This document shows, one piece after another, positions 31,075 through 41,503 of a stretch of 64,000 nt of DNA. Every line of letters begins with the position of its first letter. The first letter of the stretch is position 1. Below the pieces are notes generated by a model. It saw only the letters and a list, made by a program, of their open reading frames with translations, was not told the DNA's origin and made no database searches. The position numbers and the translations under genes are program-made. The stretch comes from CAVQFD01 sp963724695 (GTDB lineage: Bacteria; Acidobacteriota; Vicinamibacteria; Vicinamibacterales; CAVVIG01): contig CAVRVW010000003.1 in the NCBI GenBank assembly GCA_963724695.1, positions 62,001-126,000 of the forward strand, in the 5' to 3' direction.

Positions 31075-34000
31075 ATGCGCCTTCTTCGCGTCCTTCTTGC
31101 GATCGTCTTTGTTGTCGTCGGCGGCCGGACCGCAGGGGCTCAGTTCAACACCGGTGAGATTGGCGGCGTCGTTTCCGATAGCACCGGTGCGGTCGTTCCA
31201 GGCGCGACTGTCACGGCCACACATCCAGCGAGCGGCATCAGGGTGGAGCGCATCACCGACGCCGAGGGTCGCTTCTACCTGCCCGCCCTGCGTCTTGGCG
31301 TCTGGGATGTCGAGGTGCGGCTGTCGGGGTTCAGTGTTCAGGCCCGTCGGGGGATTGTTCTCGAGGTCGGCCGAGTGCTGAACCTTGAGTTCGCTCTGAG
31401 CGTCGAGGGCGTCGCCGAACAGGTGGTCGTGCAGGCTCGAGCCCCCCAGCTCCAGACGACGACGGCCGAGATTAGCGACGTGATCGAGAACCGGGAGGTC
31501 GTGCAGTTGCCGCTCAATGGACGCAGCTTTCTGAGCCTGGCCCAGCTCAGCGATGCGGTCGTCCTGCCGCCCGGCGGCACGCGCGGCGAAGCGCTCCAGC
31601 AGGCCGGCCCGCTGCCGAACGTGGGCGGCCAGCGATCGGGCCACAACATCTACCTGCTCGACGGCACCAAGGTGACCGACGAGCTGTTCAACAACCTCGT
31701 CATCAGTCCTTCCCTGGACTCGATCGAGGAATTCAAGATCCAGAAGTCGATGTACCCGGCCGAGTTTGGCGGCAAGGCCTCCGCGCTCATCAACGTGGTG
31801 ACGCGCGCCGGCTCGAACGCTTTTCGCGGGAGCCTGTTCGAGTTCCACCGGAACGAGGCATTCGACTCCCCAAACTACTTTCAGCCGGCGGGACAAGGGC
31901 CGCCGCCGCTCAGCCAGAACCAGTTTGGCGGTGCGCTCGGCGGCCCGCTCGTGCGCAACCGGTCGTTCTTCTTCGGAAGCTTCGAAGGCCAGCGAATGCA
32001 GCGGTCGTTGACGCGGACCTTCTCGGTGCCGACCGATGCCGTCCGCAGCGGTGACTTCGCAGGGCTTGGGACGGTCTGCGATCCGCTGACCATTCCGACG
32101 ACCGGCGTGTGTACGCCGTTTCCGAACAACCAGATCCCGCAAGGCCGGATCGATCCGATCGCGGCGGCCATGCTCCAGAACGTCCCTCGGGCGACCTCCA
32201 GTGCCAACCTGCAGAACCTGACGTCAGTCGAAGAGCAGGATCGGGATCTCAACCAATTCAGTGTCCGGCTGGACCATCAACTGAACTCTTCGAACCAGCT
32301 GAGCGCACGCTTCAGTACGTTCGATGCTGACGAACTCCAACCGTTCGGCACCAGCGCGCTGCAGGAATCGCTCGTGCCCGGTTTCGGGCGTTCACTGACC
32401 ACCAAGACGCGGAACCTGATGGCCAGCTATACGCGCGTCCTCGGCTCGTCGCTCCTGAACGAGCTGCGGTTCGGATGGATGACGGTTCAGGGAGGGCAGC
32501 TCAGCGTCAACGCCGGCAATGCGTTCGCGCAGCAGGTCGGCCTGCAGGGTGTGACCACCGACCCGCGCGATATGGGCTTTCCGCAGATTTCTACCGGCGG
32601 TCTGTACAACACCTTCGGCGATCCGACGATTTTCACGACCCGTGACAACCAGCACTTCGAGCTGTTCGAGAACCTGACGGTCGACCGCGGGAAGCATCGG
32701 CTCAAGTTTGGCGCGTACTACTTCCACCTGCAGCTGCGTCCCGAGCAGCCCGACAACGCGCGCGGCGCGTTCTCCTACACCGGACAGTTCAGCGGTAATG
32801 CGTTCGCCGACTTCCTCCTGGGATACCCGGGATCGGCCGTCTCGGGGATCGGCAGGGGCGACGAGAATGGGCGCACGAACTGGTTGCACCTGTACGCGCA
32901 GGACGACTGGCAGGTGCGCAGCAACCTGACCATCAACGCCGGCCTTCGCTACGAGTACAACCAGCACATGTACGACGTCGACAACCGCTTGTCGTCGATC
33001 GACCTGGCGGTTCCCGGCGGCCGCTTCGTGCTCGCCAGCGACGAAAACGGGAACATCGGTCCTGACGCCGGCCCGCTCCTTCCGCTCATCCCGATTCCGT
33101 ACGTCACATCAGAGGAAGCCGGCTGGGGCCGCGGCCTGATGGACCCCAGCCGGGTTCGCCTTGCGCCGCGCCTGGGTTTCGCGCTGTCGTTTGACGATGC
33201 GCGCGGGGCGATTCGAGGCGGCTACGGGATCTTCCTCAATCAGTGGGCGTACAGCGTGCAGACGGCGTTCGCCCGGAACCTGCCGTACTTCTTCACCAAG
33301 CAGGTTGACGTGCCTGGCGATGCCCGCGTGCCCACCCAGCCGACGGCCACCATCCTGACCAGCAATGCGACGGGCACCGTCGGCGGCACGATCATGGATT
33401 ACGAGTACAACGTCGAATACAGCCAGACGTGGAGCGGCGGGCTTCAGTATCAGCTGCGGCCGACGACGGTGGCGGAAGTGTTCTACATGGGGACGTGGAC
33501 GCTCGGCGCGGACAACGCGACGATTCACAACGTGCCAGAACCAGGCGCCGGCTCCATTCAGGCGCGCAGGCCCATTCCGCAGTTGAGCCGCATCAACGCA
33601 ATCCGCTTCGACGGCAAGTCGATCTACCACGGCGTCACCTTCAAGGTGGACCGCCGCCTCGCCGACAACTTCGCCTACAACGTCAGCTACACCTTGTCGC
33701 ACTCGAAAGACGATGCCTCGAGCCCCGGGGCGACCGAGTCGGAAGCCAACGTGCCGCAGAATGTCCGGAATATCTTCAGCGACACGGGGGAGTGGGCCTT
33801 TTCCAGCTTCGATCATCGCCATCAGTTCATTGCCAGTGGCGTCTACCAGCTGCCGACGTTGGAAAGTCGCGGGGCGCTCACCCGCGGCATCCTGGGCGGG
33901 TGGCGCTCGAACGTGATCTTCATCGCCCAGAGCGGCGCGCCGTTCACGGTCAACCTGAGCGTGGATCGCGCGAACATCGGTGCAGGGCCCGCCCAGCGCC

Positions 34001-34338
34001 CCGACCAGCTCAGGGATCCGAATCTTCCTGGAGGCGAGCGGGTTCCGACGCGCTGGTTCGACACGACGGCATTTGCCCTTCAGGCGCCGTTCACATTCGG
34101 CTCAGCTCCCCGCAACAGTGTCGTCGGACCCGGCTACGCCAACGTGGACTTTGCCCTGGCAAAGACGTTTGAGCTCCGGGGATCTTCCCAGCTCGAGTTC
34201 CGTTGGGAGATCTTCAATCTGTTCAACCGCGCGAACTTCGACCTCCCGAACCGGATCTTCGGGAACGCAAACTTCGGGCGGATCTTCAGCGCGAAGAGCC
34301 CGCGTGAGATGCAGTTCGGATTGCGGTTGAGCTTCTGA
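31075..34338 (+). CDS. TonB-dependent receptor (Oar-like), complete
   Basis: 1087 residues, intact. Signal peptide (RLLRVLLAIVFVVVGGRTAGAQ), carboxypeptidase-regulatory domain (about 27-110: GAVVPGATVTATHPASG, GRFYLPALRLGVWDVEVRL), plug (about 115-260: VVQLPLNGRSFLSLAQLSD; IYLLDGTKVTDELFNN) and barrel (DWQVRSNLTINAGLRYEY; the C-terminal strand ends QFGLRLSF). It belongs to a different subgroup from the receptors at 1 and 22269, with the PLNGR motif and FNLFNRANFDLPN near the end. It follows the lanthanide-type PQQ dehydrogenase at short distance; import of a metal chelate or of the alcohol substrate are both conceivable, but this is inference. Confidence 0.95.
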   Translation: MRLLRVLLAIVFVVVGGRTAGAQFNTGEIGGVVSDSTGAVVPGATVTATHPASGIRVERITDAEGRFYLPALRLGVWDVEVRLSGFSVQARRGIVLEVGRVLNLEFALSVEGVAEQVVVQARAPQLQTTTAEISDVIENREVVQLPLNGRSFLSLAQLSDAVVLPPGGTRGEALQQAGPLPNVGGQRSGHNIYLLDGTKVTDELFNNLVISPSLDSIEEFKIQKSMYPAEFGGKASALINVVTRAGSNAFRGSLFEFHRNEAFDSPNYFQPAGQGPPPLSQNQFGGALGGPLVRNRSFFFGSFEGQRMQRSLTRTFSVPTDAVRSGDFAGLGTVCDPLTIPTTGVCTPFPNNQIPQGRIDPIAAAMLQNVPRATSSANLQNLTSVEEQDRDLNQFSVRLDHQLNSSNQLSARFSTFDADELQPFGTSALQESLVPGFGRSLTTKTRNLMASYTRVLGSSLLNELRFGWMTVQGGQLSVNAGNAFAQQVGLQGVTTDPRDMGFPQISTGGLYNTFGDPTIFTTRDNQHFELFENLTVDRGKHRLKFGAYYFHLQLRPEQPDNARGAFSYTGQFSGNAFADFLLGYPGSAVSGIGRGDENGRTNWLHLYAQDDWQVRSNLTINAGLRYEYNQHMYDVDNRLSSIDLAVPGGRFVLASDENGNIGPDAGPLLPLIPIPYVTSEEAGWGRGLMDPSRVRLAPRLGFALSFDDARGAIRGGYGIFLNQWAYSVQTAFARNLPYFFTKQVDVPGDARVPTQPTATILTSNATGTVGGTIMDYEYNVEYSQTWSGGLQYQLRPTTVAEVFYMGTWTLGADNATIHNVPEPGAGSIQARRPIPQLSRINAIRFDGKSIYHGVTFKVDRRLADNFAYNVSYTLSHSKDDASSPGATESEANVPQNVRNIFSDTGEWAFSSFDHRHQFIASGVYQLPTLESRGALTRGILGGWRSNVIFIAQSGAPFTVNLSVDRANIGAGPAQRPDQLRDPNLPGGERVPTRWFDTTAFALQAPFTFGSAPRNSVVGPGYANVDFALAKTFELRGSSQLEFRWEIFNLFNRANFDLPNRIFGNANFGRIFSAKSPREMQFGLRLSF

Positions 34339-34353
34339 GCCTCGAGCGCCTGT

Positions 34354-36834
34354 TCAGATGTGCGCGGTCAAGGCCTCGTGAACGCGACGGCCGCCCTCGA
34401 GCGACGTCAGGATGATGTCGGCCGTCACCGGTGACCGCCTGAACATCTCGTCGCCGACCGCGCTGGCAATCGCGTTCATGATCGCCGCGTAGCCCGCCCC
34501 CACCGGCGGTTCTCCGATGCCCCTCGCGCCTACCGGCGTTTCAGGGTCCGGCAGCCCCAGAGCCTCGAACTGGAAGCGGGCGGGCGTGTCGAGGATGCTC
34601 GGCGGCTTGGTCTGGTAGAAGCGCTTCGCCAACGGCACGCCATAGTGCTGGTCGTAGACCCACTTCTGTCCGATGGCGTGACCGATCCCGAGCATCAGGC
34701 CGCCGAAGGTCTGTCCCTTGAGGCTTCGCGGATTGATCACGACGCCGACATCGTCGACGGCGGTCAACTCGAGCACCTTGTAGACGCCGGTCTCGAGATC
34801 GACCGCTACTTCGGCGAATGTGGCGACGAAGGATCGCGATTGCCCGTCACGCGGATACGTGTCGCGCGCCGCAACGACGAGCCCCTGGCCAGCCAGCCCT
34901 CTGACCGAGCGCTTGGTGAAGTCGTTGATCTCGGACGGGACCTCGTGGCCGTCGTAGACACCGCCGAGAGCGATGGCGTGCGCCGCCACCTGGGCAAAGG
35001 ACAGGCTGGTCCCTCTGCCGACGACCCGGCCGTGGGACACCTGGTAGTCGCTCGGCGCGCCGCCGCGAAGCCGTGCTGCGACTTCCTGGATGCGCGTCCG
35101 GGCGGCCATGCCCACGGCATGGGCCGCACGGGTCATGGCATGCAGGGTCTGGCTTCCTCCCGAGGCGCACGTCCACGGAAGATGCCGCGACGTGTCGCCC
35201 CACACGACGTCGCACATCTCCCAGGGCACGTCCAGGACGTCAGCCGACACACGGTGGACGTCCATGACGGCGTGGGTTCCAAGATTCCCGATGCCCGAAT
35301 GAAGCCTGACCCTGCCGTCCGGTCCTATCACGAGCAGGCCGTCGAATCCGATCGACCCCGCGGAGTAGGCCCCGACGGCCACTCCGACGCCGTGCACCGT
35401 GGATCCACTGCGCTGCCCGGCTCTGGCCGACCGGGCGGTCCAGTCGAAGAGCTCGGCGCCGCGATCCAGCGCCTGCCGCACAAATGCGCTGGTCGTGTAG
35501 TTCTGCTGTCCGCGCACGGACGGCGCTCCATAGACCGCCTTGCCCTCCGGTGCATTGATGCGGCGGATGGCGACCTGATCGATGCCGAGTTGCCGCGCCG
35601 CCTTCGACAGGACAGGCTCCATGATGCCGGTGCCGGGGACGCCACCGGGGGAGCGCTGAGAGATTCGCGGCGGCGTGTTGGTCAGCACCGTGATCCAGCG
35701 CCACCGCATGGCGAGCGGCTGGTAGGAGAGCGACATGATGTCGCCGGCCGACCGGTTGTCGGTCTGCATGTCGTAAGGGCCGTTGTCCATGACGGCGAGG
35801 CCGTCCACGGCCAGGATGCGGCCGTCCTTGCGGAAGGCGACCCTGAGACGCGAATGGATGCCGGGCCGGGCGCGGCCGATGTAGTGTTCCTCTTCCCGCG
35901 AGATGCGCATCATCACGGGCGCGTTGGCCTTCTTCGAGAGCAGGGCCGGAATCGACATCGAAATGGCGCCCGGGATCTTGCTGCCGAACCCGCCGCCGGT
36001 GTACTCGCTCACAAGCACGACGTCTTCCGGCGGAATGCCCACCCACCGGGCCACCGACATGACGGTCTGCACCGTGCTCTGTGTGGAACCATGGAGGTAC
36101 AACTTGTTGTTCTGCCAGTACGCCAGCGCGGTTCGCGTCTCGAGGGGCTGATGGCTGGTCGAGGAGCTGACGAAGGTTTCGTCGAGTACGAGGTCGGCGC
36201 TCTTGAAAGCCGCCTCGACGTCACCGATGGTCCACTCGTCCGGCGCTTCGCCGAGGGGCAGCTGCCCCTCGGCCGCCGCGTCAAAAGCCTCCTGGCTCCA
36301 CTTGAGCTCGCGGATTGTCGGGGCCACCGGCGCGCTCGCATCGCCGGCCGCCGCCGACGGCCGCATCCAGACGTTCCCCTGCGTTCGGGCATTGGGCCCG
36401 CCGGGTCGAAGGCTCGAGAGGGGATCGACGACGAAGGGCAGGGGCTCGAACTCCACGCGAATCCGTTCGATGGCCTCAGCAGCGGTGAGCTCGTCGATGG
36501 CGGCCACCGCAAGGATCGGCTCGCCCTCGTAGAGGGGCTCGCTTGCGAGCGCCCGCTCGCCTTGTGTCGCGGCGCGAACGCCCTCGCCGAGTTGAGCACC
36601 CCCGACTGGTCCGGGCAGATCGTCTGGCGTCAGGATGGCGCGAACGCCCGGCATCGCAAGGGCCTCTGAGAGGTCCAGCCGAACGACCCGTGCGTGCGGC
36701 ATGGGGCTCAGGAGCAGCTTGGCAAAGAGCATACCCTCGGCCTTGAAGTCCTCGGCGTACCTGGCCTTGCCGGTAACTTTCGCGACGAGATCCGGAGTGG
36801 TGTAGTTCGAACCAACCAGTTTTGGATGTGACAC
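34354..36834 (-). CDS. Xanthine dehydrogenase-family molybdopterin-binding subunit
   Basis: Large subunit of a molybdenum hydroxylase. I prefer the GTG at 36834, which has GAGGGG five bases upstream, over the GTG at 36864. Conserved features: VTGKARYAEDF at the N-terminus, molybdopterin loop EYTGGGFGSK, CASGGSQTLHA, and the C-terminal GARGIGEPPVGAG containing the catalytic Glu. No FAD or [2Fe-2S] subunit gene lies on either side: downstream is a convergent receptor 15 bases away, and upstream a divergent DUF5916 gene. The partner subunits must be elsewhere, or the protein uses a separate electron carrier. No signal peptide, so cytoplasmic. It oxidises an unknown N-heterocycle, aldehyde or CO-like substrate. 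Confidence 0.93.
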   Translation of the reverse strand: MSHPKLVGSNYTTPDLVAKVTGKARYAEDFKAEGMLFAKLLLSPMPHARVVRLDLSEALAMPGVRAILTPDDLPGPVGGAQLGEGVRAATQGERALASEPLYEGEPILAVAAIDELTAAEAIERIRVEFEPLPFVVDPLSSLRPGGPNARTQGNVWMRPSAAAGDASAPVAPTIRELKWSQEAFDAAAEGQLPLGEAPDEWTIGDVEAAFKSADLVLDETFVSSSTSHQPLETRTALAYWQNNKLYLHGSTQSTVQTVMSVARWVGIPPEDVVLVSEYTGGGFGSKIPGAISMSIPALLSKKANAPVMMRISREEEHYIGRARPGIHSRLRVAFRKDGRILAVDGLAVMDNGPYDMQTDNRSAGDIMSLSYQPLAMRWRWITVLTNTPPRISQRSPGGVPGTGIMEPVLSKAARQLGIDQVAIRRINAPEGKAVYGAPSVRGQQNYTTSAFVRQALDRGAELFDWTARSARAGQRSGSTVHGVGVAVGAYSAGSIGFDGLLVIGPDGRVRLHSGIGNLGTHAVMDVHRVSADVLDVPWEMCDVVWGDTSRHLPWTCASGGSQTLHAMTRAAHAVGMAARTRIQEVAARLRGGAPSDYQVSHGRVVGRGTSLSFAQVAAHAIALGGVYDGHEVPSEINDFTKRSVRGLAGQGLVVAARDTYPRDGQSRSFVATFAEVAVDLETGVYKVLELTAVDDVGVVINPRSLKGQTFGGLMLGIGHAIGQKWVYDQHYGVPLAKRFYQTKPPSILDTPARFQFEALGLPDPETPVGARGIGEPPVGAGYAAIMNAIASAVGDEMFRRSPVTADIILTSLEGGRRVHEALTAHI

Positions 36835-36889
36835 GATGCCCCTCGGTCGAAAACGCCGGCCCACATACTACTGACATCGAGACGCCGTG

Positions 36890-36895
36890 TATACT
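36890..36895 (+). promoter_or_regulatory. Possible -10 box (TATACT)
   Basis: TATACT lies 75 bases before the TTG start of the DUF5916 gene. A CTGACA at 36871 is only 13 bases upstream, too close for a standard -35, so the assignment is weak. Confidence 0.3.
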
Positions 36896-36969
36896 CTGGG
36901 CTCCCTCGCCGTGCCCGCCTCGCTCGCCGAGTCGGATTTCCCGGCATTCCACTGTGGGACGGACATCCA

Positions 36970-39292
36970 TTGGCGGCCTTGGTCGTCGGGCGGCGCAGTC
37001 GATTGCTGGTAGTTTCGGCGCTGGTTGGCGTCGCTCTCCACATTGCTCCCATATGGGCATCCGCCGGGCAGCCCGCCGATTCTGAAAGCGGCCCGCACGC
37101 CCAGGGCGTACCCACCATCTTCGGCCCGCCGCCGCCCATCCCGCCCGCCGTCATCTCCCGCGACGCTGACGGTCGCGCCACGCTGCGAGCCCAGAGGCTC
37201 GAGGCCCCGCTGACCCTGGACGGCGTGCTCTCCGAGGAGGTCTACCAGACGGTGCCTTCCGCCACCGACTTCGTCCAGTCGGAGCCCAATGCCGGCGAGC
37301 CCGCGACGCAGAAGACGGAGGTCTGGATCTTCTTCGACAACGACAACTTCTATCTGACCACCAAGTGCTGGGAGAGCAACCTCGAGGGCATGATCGTCAA
37401 CGAGATGCGCCGCGACGCCGCCAACATCGGGCAGAACGAGCGCATCGGGTTCACGCTCGACACGTTCTACGACCGCCGCAACGGCGTCTCGTTCAGCGTC
37501 AACCCGATCGGCGGGCGCATGGACGGCCAGATCACCGACGAGCGCCAGTACAACAGCGACTGGAATCCGATCTGGGATCTCGCCGTCGGCCGCTTCGACG
37601 GCGGCTGGACGGTCGAGATCCAGATTCCGTTCAAGTCGCTGCGGTACCGGCCCGGGCCCTCCCAGGTCTGGGGCATCAACGTCAGCCGCCACAACCGTTG
37701 GAAGAACGAGATCGCCTATCTCACGCCGATCCCTGCCGGCGCTGCGCGGCCTCTTCCAGATCTCGATGGCGGCGACGCTCGTGGGACTCGAGGTCCCGTC
37801 GGGATCGCGCAACCTCGAGATCAAGCCGTACGTGACGGGCGACGTGACGAGCGTCCGCAGGCCTGACGGCATGCTCGACTCCGAGCCCGGCGCCGACGCG
37901 GGACTGGACGTGAAGTACGGCTTGACGCAGAACCTCACCGCCGACTTCACCTACAACACCGACTTCGCGCAGGTCGAAGCCGACGAGCAGCAGGTGAACC
38001 TGACGCGCTTCAGCCTGTTCTTCCCGGAGAAGCGCGAGTTCTTCCTCGAGAACCAGGGGACGTTCGCGTTCGGCGGCACGCCGGCCACGGGGCAGGCCGT
38101 CGTGGGCGGCGACATGCCCGTGCTGTTCTACAGCCGCAGGATCGGGTTGAACGCCGGGCGCGAGGTGCCGATTATCGGCGGCGGGCGGCTCACGGGCCGG
38201 GTCGGCCGATACACGCTCGGCGCCCTGAACATCACGTCCGACGATGAGCCATCGGCGCGCGCGCTGGCGACGAACTTCTCGGTGGTGCGCGTCAAGCGAG
38301 ACGTCCTCCGCCGAAGCAGCGTGGGCGTGCTGTTCACGGGCCGGTCGCTGACGCAGGCCGGCGAGGGCTCCAACCAGGCGTACGGCGTCGACGGGACCTT
38401 CGCGTTCTACGACAGCCTCGCGATCAACACGTACTGGGCACGGACCGCCACGACCGGAGTGTCGGGTGACGACCAGAGCTACCGGCTGCAGCTCGACTAC
38501 GCAGGCGACCGGTACGGGCTCCAGCTGGAACGTCTCTCCATCGGCGATCACTTCAATCCGGAGGTCGGCTTCGTGCGGCGCGACAACATGCGCCGGAACT
38601 TCGGCCTGGCGCGCTTCAGTCCCCGGCCCTCTGGGAATCGCCTGATCCGCAAGTACTCCTGGGTGGGCGCCGGCGCCTATATCGAGGACGGCAGCGGCCG
38701 GCTCGAGACGAGAGACCTGGACGGCTCGTTCGGCATCGAGTTCCACAACGGCGACCTATTCGACACGGGCGTCTCGGACCAGTACGAGTACCTGGCGGTG
38801 CCGTTTCTTGTCGCACCCGGAGTCATCCTGCCCGTGGGCGGCTACGATTTCGCAACCGCCCGCATCGGATACACGCTCGGCCAGCGTCGGCGCGTGTCCG
38901 GAAGCTTCCTGGTCGAGTCCGGTGGCTTTTACAGCGGGACACGGTCGGCCGTGACCTATTCGCGCGGGCGGGTGAACGTGACGCCGCAGTTCTCGATCGA
39001 GCCGAGCGTGACAGTGAACTGGGTGGACCTTCCGGAAGGCGCCTTCACGTCGCGCCTGGCCAGCGCGCGCGTCACCTACACGCTGAGCCCCCGCATGTTT
39101 GTGAGCGCGCTTGTCCAGGCCAATTCCGACGGTGAAGCCCGTGCGGTCAACGCCCGCCTGCGCTGGGAGTACCGCCCGGGCAGCGAGCTCTTCGTCGTCT
39201 ACAACGAGCAGCGGGACGCCATCGGCCGAATCGAGCCGAACGTCGCCAGCCGCTCGTTCATCATCAAGATCAATCGCCTCTTCAGACTGTGA
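36970..39292 (+). CDS. DUF5916 protein with CBM9-like domain and outer-membrane barrel (one frameshift)
   Basis: TTG start at 36970 with a signal peptide (LLVVSALVGVALHIAPIWA). Residues about 65-240 form a family 9 carbohydrate-binding-like domain (LDGVLSEEVYQTV, EVWIFFDNDNFYLTTKCWES, WNPIWDLAVGRFDGGWTVEIQIPFKSLRY), followed by DUF5916 (GLTQNLTADFTYNTDFAQVEADEQ, LFFPEKREFFLEN), a predicted outer-membrane barrel ending in Leu (INRLFRL). A single extra C near 37747 shifts the frame between TPIPAGAA and GLFQISMAAT-like sequence. Its stop is directly abutted by the stop of the convergent Vgb gene. A role in binding or passage of glycans is suggested by the domain only. Confidence 0.88.
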
Positions 39293-40321
39293 CTACCGAC
39301 GCGATGAGGCGGAGACGCGCACGTGTGCAACCTTGCCGACGCCGCTGCAGGCCAGCCAAAGGCTCCCGTCGCGAGACGCCACCATGTGCCGCACGACGCC
39401 GCCGCCCGAGGGAATCGGCCACGACTGTGTGGTCTCGGTGACCGGGTCGAATCGGACGACCGTGTTCGGCGTGACGCCCGACTCGCTGTACCAAATCGCC
39501 CCGTCGGGCGTGCTGGCGACGCCCCAGGGCGCCGACTTCGGACCGCCCGGCGTAGCCCACTCCTTGACGCTTCCGGTGTTCGGATCGAGCCGGCCGAGCA
39601 TCCCCCGTGCGCTGTCGCCGTACCAGATGAAATCGCCAGCGGCGACCGCAAGGCGACGCGGCCGCGCGCCTTCGGGCAGGATGAACTCCTTGATGTCCAT
39701 CGACTGCGGGTCGATGCGTCCGATCTTGTTGGTGCCCGAGAGGGCGAAGAACGGGACGTCGGCTCTCGTGAGGACGATTCCGTGCGGCATGGCCTTAGGG
39801 GTCGCGACCTGCTTCAAGGTCACGGCGCCGCTGGCCGTGTCCAGTCGGCCGACATAGTTGCCGCTCTGCACCGTGAACCACAGGATGCCGTTTTTGCCGA
39901 GGATCGGCGTGTGGGGGTCGCGGGCCTGCGGGTCGGGCATGGGGTATTCGGTCACCTTGCCAGTAGTCGGATCGAGACGGCCGATGAGAGCGGCGCGGTT
40001 ACCTGTGTACCAGACGTGGCCCTGTGGGTCGATGGTCAGACCGTGGGGCCCGGAGTCCGCCGTGGGCAGGCTGAATTCCTTGACCTGCCCAGACGAGGGA
40101 TCGACCCGTCCCAGGACGTTGGCCCCATATCCGGTATACCAAGCGCCGCCGTCCGGCGCGACGTCGGGATCGTGAGGTACGAACGACAGCTTGCCCTGCG
40201 GGACGTCCCATTCGACGATGGTCACCTGGAGTGGGGCTGGCGCCTGCGCCGCAGGGGCGACCCAGATAATCTGAAAGGCCACGAGAAGGCCGGCCAGGGC
40301 CTGGCGCCTGTAGGTCACCAT
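39293..40321 (-). CDS. Secreted Vgb-like beta-propeller protein
   Basis: 342 residues, intact. Signal peptide (RQALAGLLVAFQIIWVAPAAQ) then a virginiamycin B lyase-like propeller with repeats DVAPDGGAWYTGYGANVLGRVDPSSGQVKEF-type (GLTIDPQGHVWYTGN, ILGKNGILWFTVQ, GVASTPDGAIWYSESG, MVASRDGSLWLACSG). The Mg and His residues of true Vgb lyases cannot be confirmed by eye, so I call only the fold. It is the last gene of the leftward run that starts at 45803, 114 bases after the MoxR gene. Its TAG begins at the base next to the TGA of the DUF5916 gene. Confidence 0.88.
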   Translation of the reverse strand: MVTYRRQALAGLLVAFQIIWVAPAAQAPAPLQVTIVEWDVPQGKLSFVPHDPDVAPDGGAWYTGYGANVLGRVDPSSGQVKEFSLPTADSGPHGLTIDPQGHVWYTGNRAALIGRLDPTTGKVTEYPMPDPQARDPHTPILGKNGILWFTVQSGNYVGRLDTASGAVTLKQVATPKAMPHGIVLTRADVPFFALSGTNKIGRIDPQSMDIKEFILPEGARPRRLAVAAGDFIWYGDSARGMLGRLDPNTGSVKEWATPGGPKSAPWGVASTPDGAIWYSESGVTPNTVVRFDPVTETTQSWPIPSGGGVVRHMVASRDGSLWLACSGVGKVAHVRVSASSRR

Positions 40322-40435
40322 CGCTCATCTCTCCATGGTGGCGTTGCATCCGGGGTTGCCACGCTCGCACGCACCTGGCGGCAAGCGGCAGCAATAGTCT
40401 CCCATTCCCACATCAATTGACAAGACGCGCTCCGG

Positions 40436-41476
40436 CTAGGGCACCGGCACGCGCTCGATGATGTCGGCGATGACCGCTTCGGTCGTGAGCCCATGGCTGG
40501 CCGCATGGGGGCCAAGCCAGATCCGGTGGCCGAGCACATAGGGCGCGAGATCCTGAATGTCCTCGGGATAGACCTCGGCCCGCCCACGCTCGAGGAGCGC
40601 CCAGACCTTGGCCAGCCGACCCCAGCAGATGATCGCGCGAGGCGATGCACCGAGATCCACCCCCCGCTCGACCAGTTCGGACGGCGAGTGGATCCGCCAG
40701 TCCGTATCGGCGTTGTACGGCCGCGTCGCCGCGACCAGTTGCTGGATGTAGCCACCGAGCCGGTCATGCAGAAAGACCTTCTCGTTGATCGACGCACGTA
40801 GCTCGACGATGCGGTCTTTTGACAGCAGCGAGTTCAGGTGGACGCGCTTGAAGTCAAAGTTGACCAGCTTCTTTTCGTCCTCGGAAGGAAGATAGCCGAT
40901 CGTGATCATGATGGCGAACCGATCGGTCGCTGCCTCCGACAACGGAAATGTGCCCTGTCCGAGCTCGACCGGGTTCATCGTCGCGATGGCGAAGCTGAAC
41001 GTGGGAAGCTCGTAGGTCGTCTTGCCGACCGTCACCGTCCGGTCCTGCAGCGCTTCGAGGAAGGCGCTCTGCGACTTCAATGGGATGCGGTTGATCTCGT
41101 CGAGCAGGATGATTTCCGCAGAGGCGAGCGGCCCGAACTCGGTCACCAGGGCCCCGGTGGCGGGATTGATCATCTGGAAGCCCACCACTTCGGTGGGCTG
41201 CAAATCGGCGCGGCCCTGTAGCCGGGCGAATTTCGCGTCGCTGATGGCGGCGAGGATGACCCCGAAGAAGGTCTTGCCGACGCCCGGTACCCCGCGAAGG
41301 AGCAGGTTGCCGGCGTTCACCTGCCGCTGCTCGCGCTTGTCGTAGCTGGTGGGAATCTCCGAAAGCAGGACGATGTTGGCGAGCGCCTTCGCGGTGTGGT
41401 ACCCGACCAGTGCCTTGCTGCCTTCAGCGATGACTGCCGTGTGGAAGTCGATCGCCTGGGCGAGGTCTCGATGCAC
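40436..41476 (-). CDS. MoxR-family AAA+ ATPase
   Basis: 346 residues. Walker A GVPGVGKT (62-69), Walker B IILLDE (122-127), sensor 1 region FAIATMNPVE, arginine-finger region LSEAATDRFAIM, then the MoxR lid domain. MoxR ATPases act as chaperones that load metals or mature dehydrogenases and normally lie beside DUF58 and VWA genes; none is present here. The neighbours are two DUF6644 membrane proteins (28 bases upstream) and a Vgb propeller downstream, with a cytochrome further up, so it may mature that periplasmic set. No frameshift. Confidence 0.92.
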   Translation of the reverse strand: MHRDLAQAIDFHTAVIAEGSKALVGYHTAKALANIVLLSEIPTSYDKREQRQVNAGNLLLRGVPGVGKTFFGVILAAISDAKFARLQGRADLQPTEVVGFQMINPATGALVTEFGPLASAEIILLDEINRIPLKSQSAFLEALQDRTVTVGKTTYELPTFSFAIATMNPVELGQGTFPLSEAATDRFAIMITIGYLPSEDEKKLVNFDFKRVHLNSLLSKDRIVELRASINEKVFLHDRLGGYIQQLVAATRPYNADTDWRIHSPSELVERGVDLGASPRAIICWGRLAKVWALLERGRAEVYPEDIQDLAPYVLGHRIWLGPHAASHGLTTEAVIADIIERVPVP

Positions 41477-41503
41477 GATGGGCGCGAACCCGGCTCAGGC
41501 CGG

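Noticed and set aside
34645..36669. Open frame of 674 codons on the plus strand
   Set aside because: Antisense to the conserved molybdenum hydroxylase subunit; low-complexity Arg/Gly/His composition and no ribosome-binding site.
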